NCBI GenBank assembly: GCA_021158595.1
Contig: JAGGUF010000040.1
Location: forward strand, 1 to 10,033
DNA from: a bacterium
GTDB lineage: Bacteria > Patescibacteriota > Minisyncoccia > Minisyncoccales > GCA-002788555
Reading direction: 5' to 3'
DNA: 10,033 bases
Shown: positions 1 to 6,921 of the stretch, one piece after another
Position numbering within the stretch: the stretch's first letter is position 1
How the letters are laid out: every line of letters starts with the position of its first letter
The notes under the pieces: generated by a model
Databases searched by the model: none
What the model was told of the DNA's origin: nothing
Seen by the model: only the letters and a program-made list of their open reading frames with translations
Translations under genes and position numbers: made by a program

Positions 1-1149
1 AAAGCCTTGATTGTTCTTTTAATTATTCTTTCTTTGATTTTTGGTTTTGGAGGAGGGATTTTGGCTATAAGATATTATCCAGAAATATCAAATCTCTTTC
101 CTCAGTTTTTTCCTCAAGGGGAAACTGATTCTTCTTCAGAGCAAAACTCTCCTGTTATAGTGAGAAAAGAGGTTACCACAAATACTGAACAGGCCATAAT
201 TGATGTTGTTAATAAGTCTTTACCCAGTGTGGTATCAATTATCGTCAAGGGAGAGGTTTCTGTGCCAGGATTTCCTCTTTTTTCTCAAAAGATTGAGGGT
301 GGAGGTTCTGGATTTGTTGTTTCTTCTGATGGAATGATTTTAACTAATAAGCATGTAGTCCAATATGAAAAGGCAAACTATACCGTTGTTTTACAAAATG
401 GAGAAGAGTATTCTGCTAAGGTTTTGGCGAAAGATCCAGTTCGGGACTTAGCCATCTTAAAAATTAATAAAACTGGTCTTAGATCTCTTCCTTTGGGCGA
501 TTCTGATAATCTTAAGGTAGGTCAAACAGTAATTGCTATTGGCTATGCCTTGGGGGAGTTTCAAAATAGTGTTTCGGTAGGAGTAGTTTCCGGGCTTTCT
601 CGAAGGATTACGGCAAGCGGAGGAGGGGTTACTGAAACGATTGGAGAGGTAATTCAGACCGATGCTGCTATTAACAAAGGAAATTCAGGAGGACCCCTTT
701 TGAATCTATCAGGAGAGGTGATAGGAATAAATACTGCTATGGCATCAGAGGCTGAAAATATAGGTTTTGCCATTCCTATAAATAAAGCGAAAAAAGCCAT
801 TAAAGAGACAAAGGAGAAGGGAAAAATTACCTACCCATTTTTAGGAGTAAGATATATTCTTATTGACAAAAACATAAAAGCACGGTATAATTTACCAGTA
901 GATTATGGTGCTTGGGTGGTCAGAGGAGAATCTCCAGAGGAGGTGGCAGTAACGCCGGGAAGTGGAGCAGAAAAGGCAGGGATAAAAGAAAATGATATTA
1001 TCTTAGAAGTAGATGGAAAGAAGGTAACAAAAAAGAATATCCTGACAGATATTATCCTTTCTTATAATCCTGGAGATAAAATAAGATTAAAGATCTTAAG
1101 AGCAGGGAAAGAGATAGAGTTAATAGCAGAACTTGGAGAGCGGCAATGA
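1..1149 (+). CDS. HtrA/Deg-type serine protease with one PDZ domain, membrane-anchored (5' end outside the window)
   Basis: Trypsin-like protease of the HtrA/Deg (S1C) family, expected to degrade or refold damaged proteins outside the cytoplasmic membrane. Residues are numbered from the TTG at 7. Residues 3-21 are a hydrophobic anchor, followed by a Ser/Gln-rich linker to about residue 60. The protease domain follows, with a complete triad: His116 (TNKHVV), Asp147 (RDLAIL) and Ser227 (GNSGGPL). A single PDZ domain spans about 278-378, including GAEKAGIKENDIILEVDG. The reading frame is open to base 1 (codons for K, A, L), so the true start probably lies a few codons upstream and TTG at 7 is probably not it. 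One PDZ domain and about 380 residues fit DegS/HtrA-like anchored proteases better than two-PDZ DegP. The TGA stop is followed within about 10 nt by an 8-mer repeat array. The family is certain; the specific substrate is unknown. Confidence 0.93.
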   Translation, partial: KALIVLLIILSLIFGFGGGILAIRYYPEISNLFPQFFPQGETDSSSEQNSPVIVRKEVTTNTEQAIIDVVNKSLPSVVSIIVKGEVSVPGFPLFSQKIEGGGSGFVVSSDGMILTNKHVVQYEKANYTVVLQNGEEYSAKVLAKDPVRDLAILKINKTGLRSLPLGDSDNLKVGQTVIAIGYALGEFQNSVSVGVVSGLSRRITASGGGVTETIGEVIQTDAAINKGNSGGPLLNLSGEVIGINTAMASEAENIGFAIPINKAKKAIKETKEKGKITYPFLGVRYILIDKNIKARYNLPVDYGAWVVRGESPEEVAVTPGSGAEKAGIKENDIILEVDGKKVTKKNILTDIILSYNPGDKIRLKILRAGKEIELIAELGERQ

Positions 1150-1156
1150 GTTCATT

Positions 1157-1228
1157 TTAGCATATTAGCATTCTAACATTTTAGCATTCTAACATTTTAG
1201 CATTCTAACATATTAACATATTAACATT
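1157..1228. repeat. Nine tandem copies of an 8-mer (consensus YTARCATW), left array
   Basis: Contiguous 8-nt units start at 1157, 1165, 1173, 1181, 1189, 1197, 1205, 1213 and 1221. They read ttagcata, ttagcatt, ctaacatt, ttagcatt, ctaacatt, ttagcatt, ctaacata, ttaacata and ttaacatt. Units alternate, so the middle also reads as a 16-nt repeat (1165-1212, three copies with one mismatch). The array starts 8 nt after the htrA stop. The same 8-mer recurs in inverted orientation at 1406-1440. Function is unknown; it could bind a regulator or form one arm of a large cruciform. Confidence 0.85.
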
Positions 1229-1234
1229 TGAATT

Positions 1235-1359
1235 GTACTATCTAACCACTTCGGTAGCGAAATCTTCTTAGTTATAGTTTCCCTCCCCTACCTAATATTC
1301 CCCTTCCCCAAGGGAGGAGGAGGAAGAATATCAGAGCGTTACCAAAGTGGTTGGCAATT
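1235..1359. mobile_element. Candidate MITE-like inverted-repeat element of about 125 bp flanked by an 11-bp direct repeat
   Basis: The segment is bounded by perfect copies of acatttgaatt at 1224-1234 and 1360-1370, which could be a target-site duplication. Inside, aaccacttcggtagcg (1244-1259) is an imperfect inverted match, 14 of 16, to cgttaccaaagtggtt (1337-1352). The centre holds a GC-rich palindromic repeat (1278-1324). There is no ORF, so it would be a non-autonomous element. An 11-bp duplication in AT-rich DNA could be coincidental, and the inverted repeats do not lie exactly at the ends. The element call is an inference, whereas the repeats are directly visible. Confidence 0.4.
1278..1324. 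repeat. GC-rich palindromic repeat, diverged copy (R0)
   Basis: This 47-nt segment aligns with 9662-9709 downstream of frr. Both start with tttccctcccc, then a cctaatat/cctatat block, a C/T-rich arm, an aaggg loop region and a ggagga end. Its own hairpin is imperfect: the arm near aatattcccc pairs loosely with the ggaagaatat near 1322-1331. It sits in the loop of the larger inverted repeat between htrA and clpB, so the family is not restricted to the cluster at the right end of the window. Confidence 0.65.
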
Positions 1360-1405
1360 ACATTTGAATTTAAATTTAAAACGAAATGATTGCACACTTG
1401 CTTAT

Positions 1406-1440
1406 ATGCTAGAATGTTAATATGTTAAAATGTTAAAATG
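1406..1440. repeat. Four-plus copies of the 8-mer in inverted orientation, right array
   Basis: Units atgctaga, atgttaat, atgttaaa and atgttaaa start at 1406, 1414, 1422 and 1430, followed by a partial atg. Their reverse complements are of the same YTARCAT type as the left array. The longest exact inverted match is 16 nt: 1213-1228 against 1413-1428. The array ends 13 nt before the clpB start codon, so it lies in the promoter/leader region of clpB. Confidence 0.8.
1407..1415 (+). promoter_or_regulatory. Candidate extended -10 promoter for clpB
   Basis: TGCTAGAAT matches the extended -10 pattern TGnTATAAT with one mismatch in the hexamer. TTGCAC at 1390-1395 is a poor and too-close -35 (14-nt spacing), so the extended -10 would have to carry recognition. 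Transcription would begin near 1421-1423 and give a leader of about 30 nt with no Shine-Dalgarno before the ATG at 1454. The site is part of the right 8-mer array, so a factor binding the array could block it. This is prediction only. Confidence 0.35.
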
Positions 1441-1453
1441 ACTATAACTTTTT

Positions 1454-4111
1454 ATGGATGGTCAAAATTTTACAATTAAAGCCCAGGAGGCACTTCAGAG
1501 GGCTCAAGAGATTGCGGCTTCTCGACAGCATCAGCAGATTGATGCTTTGCATCTATTGGCTGCTCTTTTGGAAGATAGAGAAGGACTGGTTAATTTAATT
1601 TTAAGAAGGATCGGTAAAGACCCGGAAGAAATAAAGGGAAGGGTTGATAGAATTCTGTTATCTCTGCCACGGGTTTTTGGTCAAACGTCTTTTGGTCAGG
1701 CGTATCTTACTCAAGACTTTGCTAAGATTTTAGATCAGGCTAGGAAAGAAGCCCAGAATATGAGAGATGAATTTATTTCCGTAGAGCATTTACTTTTAGG
1801 GATCCTGGCTACTCAAAATCGAGCCCGAGAGGCTCTTGTTGGAGTAGATTACAATACTGTCCTTAAGGTTTTAACAGAGATAAGAGGAGGACAGAGAGTA
1901 ACTGATCAAAGCCCAGAGTCTAAATATCAGGTAATTAAAAAATATACCAGAAATCTTACAGAAGAAGCCCGCGAGAAAAAACTTGATCCTGTGATTGGAA
2001 GAGAGAAGGAAATTCGAAGAGTGATTCAAATAATTTGTCGACGGACAAAAAATAATCCAGTTTTAATTGGAGAGGCAGGTGTAGGAAAAACTGCTATTGT
2101 AGAGGGCTTGGCTCAGAGAATTGTCTCTGGAGATGTTCCTGACAGTTTAAAAAACAAAGAAATTATTTCCTTAGATCTTGGAGCAATGATTGCAGGGACA
2201 AAATACCGAGGAGAGTTTGAAGACAGATTGAAAGCACTTTTGAGAGAAATAAAAAGAGCGGCGGGAAGATATATTTTATTTATTGATGAAATGCATACAT
2301 TGGTAGGAGCCGGAGCGGCCGAAGGTGCCATTGATGCCTCAAATCTCTTAAAGCCTGCATTGGCAAGGGGCGAATTAAGGGCCATTGGTGCTACTACCCT
2401 AAAAGAGTATCAAAAATATATTGAAAAGGACCCTGCTTTAGAACGAAGATTCCAGCCGGTTTATGTAGCAGAGCCCTCAGAGGAAGATGCTATTGCCATT
2501 CTTAGGGGAATTAAAGAAAAATATGAACTTCACCATGGAGTAAGAATAAAGGATTCGGCTCTGGTGGCAGCCGTTAAACTCTCTCATCGCTATATTGGAG
2601 ATAGATTCTTACCTGATAAGGCAATTGATTTAATCGATGAGGCAGCCTCTGCTCTTCGTCTTGAGGTTGAGTCTGAACCGGAGGAGTTAGATAAGATTAA
2701 AAGAGAGATGCTAAAACTTCAGATCGAGAAGGAAGCATTAAAGAAGGAAAAAAGTGAGGACTCAAAGAAAAGAATAAAAGAAATAGAGAAATCCTTAGCA
2801 GAACTTCAAGAGAAGAGAGATAAAATTGAGATTCAGTGGCGTAAGGAAAAGGAGTTAATTTCTAATATAAAGGAACTCAAAAAGAAATTGGATAGGTTAA
2901 GAGAAGAAGCGGAACTGGCTGAAAGAAGAGGTGACTTTCAGAAGGTAGCAGAGATTCGCTATGGAATTCTTCCCAAGACCCAAAAAGAACTTAAGAAATC
3001 AGAAAAAGAACTTAAGAAATTTCAGAAAAAGGGAAGACTTTTGAAAGAAGAAGTCACAGAAGAAAATATTGCTAATGTAGTTTCTCGCTGGACAGGGATT
3101 CCAGTTTCAAGAATGCTTGAGGAAGAAACTCAAAAATTAGCCAAAATGGAAGAAGAACTTCATAAGAGAGTGGTGGATCAAGAAGAAGCAGTCAAAGCAG
3201 TATCTAATGCTATTCGTCGTTCTCGGACTGGGGTGGCTGAAGAGAACCGACCTATGGGAGTATTTTTGTTCTTGGGTCCTACTGGAGTAGGGAAGACTGA
3301 ACTAGCCCGAGCCCTGGCTGAGTTTTTATTTAATGATGAGAATGCTATGGTTCGGATTGATATGTCAGAGTATATGGAAAGGCATGCAGTGGCAAAATTA
3401 ATCGGTTCTCCTCCTGGTTATGTGGGTTACGAAGAGGGAGGACAATTGACAGAGAAAATCCGAAGGCGACCTTACAGTGTGGTTCTCTTTGATGAAATTG
3501 AGAAGGCTCATCCTGATGTATTTAACATTTTACTTCAGGTATTTGATGAAGGAAGACTAACTGATGCGAAGGGGAGAGTGGTTAATTTCAAAAATACCAT
3601 CTTGATAATGACCTCTAATATTGGCAGTGAAGAAATTACCAGAGCCGGAGAATTTGGGTTTAGAGAAGAGGGCAAAACAAAAAGTGAGAGAGAAACCAGA
3701 TTAGAGGTAGAAGAGAAAATTAAGGAGAAATTAAAAGAGTATTTTAAACCCGAATTTTTAAACAGGATAGATGAAATAATTATTTTCAATTTCTTATCCC
3801 AAAAAGATATTGAAAAGATTGTAGAGTTTCAGATAAAGAGAATTCAGAAAAGATTAGAAGAACGAAAGATTAAGATAAGTGTTACTTCAAAAGCAAAGAG
3901 ATATTTAGCAAAGGCTGGTTTTGATCCAAATCTTGGAGCCAGACCCTTAAAGCGAACCATTCAACACTTGGTCTTGGATCCCCTTGCTCAACAAATTGTT
4001 GAGGGCAGGATTAGAGAAGGAGATAGGGTAAAGGTGGATGAAAAGGAAGGGAAAATTATAATCTCTCCAATAAGAATAAAAACAAGAATTAAAGAAGCAG
4101 TAGGGGTATAA
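1454..4111 (+). CDS. clpB: ATP-dependent chaperone/disaggregase ClpB (Hsp100)
   Basis: Hexameric AAA+ disaggregase that threads aggregated proteins through its pore, normally with DnaK/DnaJ/GrpE. The protein has 885 residues, slightly longer than typical ClpB. The Clp N domain covers about 1-145 (FTIKAQEALQRAQ). NBD1 has Walker A GEAGVGKT (206-213), pore loop KYRG (Tyr251), Walker B FIDEMH (Asp278-Glu279; Leu is more usual than Met) and arginine fingers Arg331-Arg332. A full-length coiled-coil middle domain (about 400-530, very rich in Lys/Glu) distinguishes ClpB from ClpA/ClpC. NBD2 has Walker A GPTGVGKT (608-615), pore loop GYVG (655-658), Walker B VLFDEIEKAH (678-687), sensor 1 Asn722, arginine finger Arg771 and sensor 2 GAR (828-830). 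No ClpP-binding IGF-type loop was noticed. The ATG at 1454 opens the conserved N terminus although no Shine-Dalgarno precedes it. The gene appears monocistronic, between a structured spacer and a terminator. Confidence 0.96.
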   Translation: MDGQNFTIKAQEALQRAQEIAASRQHQQIDALHLLAALLEDREGLVNLILRRIGKDPEEIKGRVDRILLSLPRVFGQTSFGQAYLTQDFAKILDQARKEAQNMRDEFISVEHLLLGILATQNRAREALVGVDYNTVLKVLTEIRGGQRVTDQSPESKYQVIKKYTRNLTEEAREKKLDPVIGREKEIRRVIQIICRRTKNNPVLIGEAGVGKTAIVEGLAQRIVSGDVPDSLKNKEIISLDLGAMIAGTKYRGEFEDRLKALLREIKRAAGRYILFIDEMHTLVGAGAAEGAIDASNLLKPALARGELRAIGATTLKEYQKYIEKDPALERRFQPVYVAEPSEEDAIAILRGIKEKYELHHGVRIKDSALVAAVKLSHRYIGDRFLPDKAIDLIDEAASALRLEVESEPEELDKIKREMLKLQIEKEALKKEKSEDSKKRIKEIEKSLAELQEKRDKIEIQWRKEKELISNIKELKKKLDRLREEAELAERRGDFQKVAEIRYGILPKTQKELKKSEKELKKFQKKGRLLKEEVTEENIANVVSRWTGIPVSRMLEEETQKLAKMEEELHKRVVDQEEAVKAVSNAIRRSRTGVAEENRPMGVFLFLGPTGVGKTELARALAEFLFNDENAMVRIDMSEYMERHAVAKLIGSPPGYVGYEEGGQLTEKIRRRPYSVVLFDEIEKAHPDVFNILLQVFDEGRLTDAKGRVVNFKNTILIMTSNIGSEEITRAGEFGFREEGKTKSERETRLEVEEKIKEKLKEYFKPEFLNRIDEIIIFNFLSQKDIEKIVEFQIKRIQKRLEERKIKISVTSKAKRYLAKAGFDPNLGARPLKRTIQHLVLDPLAQQIVEGRIREGDRVKVDEKEGKIIISPIRIKTRIKEAVGV

Positions 4112-4141
4112 AGGTTTGGATTTCTTCTTCCTTTTATTACT

Positions 4142-4163
4142 TCCGCTTTAAAAGGCGGATTTT
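4142..4163 (+). terminator. Likely rho-independent terminator after clpB
   Basis: The sequence tccgcttt-aa-aaggcgga (4142-4159) forms a stem of up to 8 pairs including one G-U, followed directly by tttt (4160-4163) and an AT-rich stretch. It starts 30 nt past the clpB stop. The short T-run makes efficiency uncertain. Confidence 0.55.
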
Positions 4164-4166
4164 AAT

Positions 4167-4195
4167 TTGGAAATAGAGTTATTTTTTGGTATTCT
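4167..4195 (+). promoter_or_regulatory. Candidate sigma70-type promoter for the zinc-ribbon/valS/holB/frr operon
   Basis: TTGGAA (4167-4172) and TATTCT (4190-4195) are separated by 17 nt and each match the consensus at 4 of 6 positions. The site lies just after the clpB terminator and 47 nt before the next start codon, where an operon promoter is expected. Similar matches arise often by chance in AT-rich DNA. Confidence 0.3.
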
Positions 4196-4241
4196 TTAAG
4201 AGTAATTTAAACTAAAGTGATAAGAGAGCGAATTTTAATAT

Positions 4242-4754
4242 ATGAGAGATAAATCCTTGCCTAAAAATTATCCCTCTCACTTTCCTAAATCAAAAAAAGA
4301 GGAAAGTGAATTTGGAGAAGGTAAAAAGGATATTTTGATTTGTAAAAAGTGCAATGCGGTCTATTACTACAAGTCCTGGCATCATCGCCTGGATGATTAT
4401 CCTTACCTCTCAGAGAAAAAAAATTTAAAATTTGTTTTATGCCCTGCTTGTCAAATGATAAAAGAGAAAAAATATGAAGGAGAAGTGATAGTTGAGAATG
4501 TATCCCAAAAAGTGAGAAAAGAGATTATAAATACTGTTAAAAATATGGGAGAAGAGGCTTTTAGAAGAGATCCTCAAGACAGGATTATTTCTATTAAAGA
4601 GACTAATGGAAACTCTAAAAGAATTAGTATTCTTACTACTGAGAATCAACTGGCGGTGCGAATCGGTAAAAAAATTGCTCGCACCTTTAAAGGAAAACTA
4701 AACATTAGATATTCTAAAAAGGAATCTACGGCGAGAATAAAGGTTGTCCTATGA
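4242..4754 (+). CDS. BCAM0308/NMD3-like zinc-ribbon protein of unknown function
   Basis: A 170-residue basic protein with two cysteine pairs, CKKC (34-37) and CPAC (67-70), that look like a zinc ribbon. Between them is the segment NAVYYYKSWHHRLDD. The C-terminal half (about 78-170) resembles the conserved part of the BCAM0308-type family: a V-x-V strand, helices, a DPQDRIISI segment, and ISILTTENQLAVRIGKKIARTFKGKLNIRYS. From memory, this family is annotated as hypothetical or related to the ribosome-export adaptor NMD3; I cannot confirm that by search. ATG at 4242 has only a weak AGAG upstream. Its TGA overlaps the valS ATG (ATGA), implying translational coupling to a tRNA synthetase. A ribosome- or RNA-related role is inferred from this context only. 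Confidence 0.75.
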   Translation: MRDKSLPKNYPSHFPKSKKEESEFGEGKKDILICKKCNAVYYYKSWHHRLDDYPYLSEKKNLKFVLCPACQMIKEKKYEGEVIVENVSQKVRKEIINTVKNMGEEAFRRDPQDRIISIKETNGNSKRISILTTENQLAVRIGKKIARTFKGKLNIRYSKKESTARIKVVL

Positions 4755-6895
4755 ACTTTGAAATGAAAAAACACTACCAACCTCAAAAGGTAGAAAAGAA
4801 GATTTATTCCTTTTGGGAAAAAAATGGTTTTTTAAAACCTAAAAAGAGTAAGGCCAAACCTTTTTCTATTCTCATGCCCCCTCCCAATGCAAATGCTCCT
4901 TTGCATATTGGCCATGCTGTTTTTGTAACCTTAGAGGATATCTTAATTAGATTTTATCGGATGAGAGGAAGACCTACCTTATGGCTTCCTGGATTTGATC
5001 ATGCAGGATTTGAAACTCAGGTGGTTTATGATAAAAAACAGAAGCCTGATAAGAACCTCTCCAGAGAACAATTATATAAAGATATTTGGAATTTTACCCA
5101 GAAGAACCGAAAGATAGCCAGAGAACAACTGAAGAGATTAGGAGCCTCGGCTGATTGGTCAAGAGAAAAGTTTACCTTAGACAAGGATATAGTAAAAATT
5201 GTTCTTGACACATTTAAAAAACTTTATAAGGATAATCTGATTTATCAAGGCAACCGAATTATTAACTGGTGTCCATATCATCAGACCTCTCTTTCAGATT
5301 TGGAAGTGACTCACCAAGAAGTAGAAGGTAAACTCTATTATATTAAATATCCATTCACCAATGGTAAGAATTATATTGTAATTGCTACTACAAGACCAGA
5401 AACAATGTTAGCAGATACAGCGGTAGCGGTTAATCCAAGGGATAAAAGATACAAGAAATTAATTGGAAGAAAGGTGGTTTTACCCCTGGTAGGAAGAGAA
5501 ATCCCTATTATTGAAGATATGGCCGTAGATATAAACTTTGGAACAGGGGTACTGAAAATAACCCCTGCCCATGATCCTGTAGATTTTGAAATAGGAGAAA
5601 GACACAAACTTCCATTGATCCAAGTTATTGACAAAAAGGGAAGAATTAGTCTTGACCCCCAACTTATCACCTCAAAACCAGATCTTAAAGAATTAGATGA
5701 ACTTCCGGTTTCTCAAGCAAGAAAAATAATTGTTAAGATATTAAAAGAAAAAGGATTTCTTGAAAAAGAAGAGCCATATAGGCATACTATTTCTGTTTGC
5801 TATAAGTGCAAGACCCCTATTGAGCCATTGGTTTCAAAACAGTGGTTTTTGAAAATTAGACCCTTAGCCAAAAAGGCGATTGAGGTAGTGGAAAAAGATA
5901 AGATTAGGTTTTATCCAAAAAGATACAAAAAGATTTTCCTTAATTGGATGAGAAATATCCATGATTGGAATATCTCCAGACAGATTGTCTGGGGAATTAG
6001 AATTCCAATTTTTTATTGCCAAAAATGTAAAAAGATAATTGTTTCTGAAAAAAAGCCTAAAAAATGTCCAGACTGTGGAAGCAAGAATCTAATTCCTGAA
6101 ACTGATGTGTTTGATACCTGGTTTTCTTCAGGTCAATGGCCTTTTGCTGCCCTTGGCTATCCTAATGGTAAAGACTTTAATACCTTTTATCCCACCTCAG
6201 TAATGGAAACAGGTTGGGATATCTTATTCTTCTGGGTAGCAAGAATGATAATGCTTAGTTTATATCGGACAAAGAAGATTCCTTTCTATAATGTCCTATT
6301 GCATGGATTGGTCCGTGATAAAGATCGCCAGAAGATGTCGAAATCAAAGGGAAATGTCATTGATCCTTTGGGTGTAGTCAAAGATTATGGGGCAGATGCC
6401 TTGCGAATGGCTTTGGTATTTGGGACTTCAACCGGTTCTGACATTATAATTTCTGAAGAAAAGATTAGAGCACAGCGAAATTTTGCTAATAAGGTCTGGA
6501 ATGCCTCAAGATTTGTTTTTAAAAACATTGGCAGAGATTTTAATCCTAAAAAGATAAAGCCAAAATTAACCAAGGAAGACAGATGGATTTTAAAAGAACT
6601 AAAGAAGACAGAAAAAAAGATCACCAAGGCAATTGAGAATTACCGATTTCATGAAGCAGCAGAAGAGATTTATCATTTTTTCTGGCACAGATTTTGTGAT
6701 AAGACTATTGAAGACTGCAAGAAAAGACTGATAGATAATGATAGAGAAACTCCGAAATGGGTTCTCTGGCAGGTTCTCTATCGGTCTTTGAAACTTCTTC
6801 ATCCCTTTATGCCCTTTATTACCGAAGAGATCTATCAAAGATTGCCTGCAAGACCGAAAAAGGCTCTCATTGTGGAGAAATGGGAGAAGGGATAG
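4751..6895 (+). CDS. valS: Valine--tRNA ligase, compact form lacking the C-terminal coiled-coil arm
   Basis: Class I synthetase that attaches valine to tRNA(Val) in the cytoplasm and edits mischarged threonine. Class signatures are HIGH (52-55) and KMSKS (528-532). The CP1 editing domain is present (about 190-340: TTRPETMLADTAVAVNPRD, TPAHDPVDFEIGERHKLP). A zinc-knuckle region has Cys423/Cys426 and Cys439/Cys442, with Cys350/Cys353 before it. ETDVFDTWFSSGQWP and the GFDHAG motif point to ValRS rather than IleRS or LeuRS. The anticodon-binding helical bundle (about 600-700) ends at HPFMPFITEEIYQRL and ALIVEKWEKG. The protein then stops at 714 residues against roughly 860-950 in well-known ValRS, so the tail coiled coil is absent. 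No remnant is possible in the 26 nt before the next gene. The start at 4751 overlaps the upstream stop; AAAGG lies 7 nt upstream as a weak ribosome site. Met5 is an alternative start. Confidence 0.95.
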   Translation: MNFEMKKHYQPQKVEKKIYSFWEKNGFLKPKKSKAKPFSILMPPPNANAPLHIGHAVFVTLEDILIRFYRMRGRPTLWLPGFDHAGFETQVVYDKKQKPDKNLSREQLYKDIWNFTQKNRKIAREQLKRLGASADWSREKFTLDKDIVKIVLDTFKKLYKDNLIYQGNRIINWCPYHQTSLSDLEVTHQEVEGKLYYIKYPFTNGKNYIVIATTRPETMLADTAVAVNPRDKRYKKLIGRKVVLPLVGREIPIIEDMAVDINFGTGVLKITPAHDPVDFEIGERHKLPLIQVIDKKGRISLDPQLITSKPDLKELDELPVSQARKIIVKILKEKGFLEKEEPYRHTISVCYKCKTPIEPLVSKQWFLKIRPLAKKAIEVVEKDKIRFYPKRYKKIFLNWMRNIHDWNISRQIVWGIRIPIFYCQKCKKIIVSEKKPKKCPDCGSKNLIPETDVFDTWFSSGQWPFAALGYPNGKDFNTFYPTSVMETGWDILFFWVARMIMLSLYRTKKIPFYNVLLHGLVRDKDRQKMSKSKGNVIDPLGVVKDYGADALRMALVFGTSTGSDIIISEEKIRAQRNFANKVWNASRFVFKNIGRDFNPKKIKPKLTKEDRWILKELKKTEKKITKAIENYRFHEAAEEIYHFFWHRFCDKTIEDCKKRLIDNDRETPKWVLWQVLYRSLKLLHPFMPFITEEIYQRLPARPKKALIVEKWEKG

Positions 6896-6921
6896 TTAAC
6901 AACCTATAACTGCCAACTTTT

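Noticed and set aside
1150..1453. CRISPR array as an explanation of the repeats between htrA and clpB
   Set aside because: The repeats are contiguous 8-mers without unique spacers, appear in inverted pairs, and have no cas genes nearby.
2113..2385. Minus-strand open frames inside clpB (2113-2385 and 3535-3789)
   Set aside because: They lie fully inside a conserved ATPase gene in antisense, have biased Ser/Ile/Leu-rich composition, and show no recognisable motif.
5371..5670. Minus-strand open frames inside valS (5026-5211, 5371-5670, 5480-5662, 6385-6627, 6599-6838)
   Set aside because: They are antisense shadows of a well-conserved synthetase gene; low stop density follows from the codon use of the sense frame.
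6893..6921. Frameshift or readthrough giving valS a C-terminal tail
   Set aside because: Only 26 nt separate the stop from holB, and holB is clearly coding from its ATG, so no tail can be encoded there.
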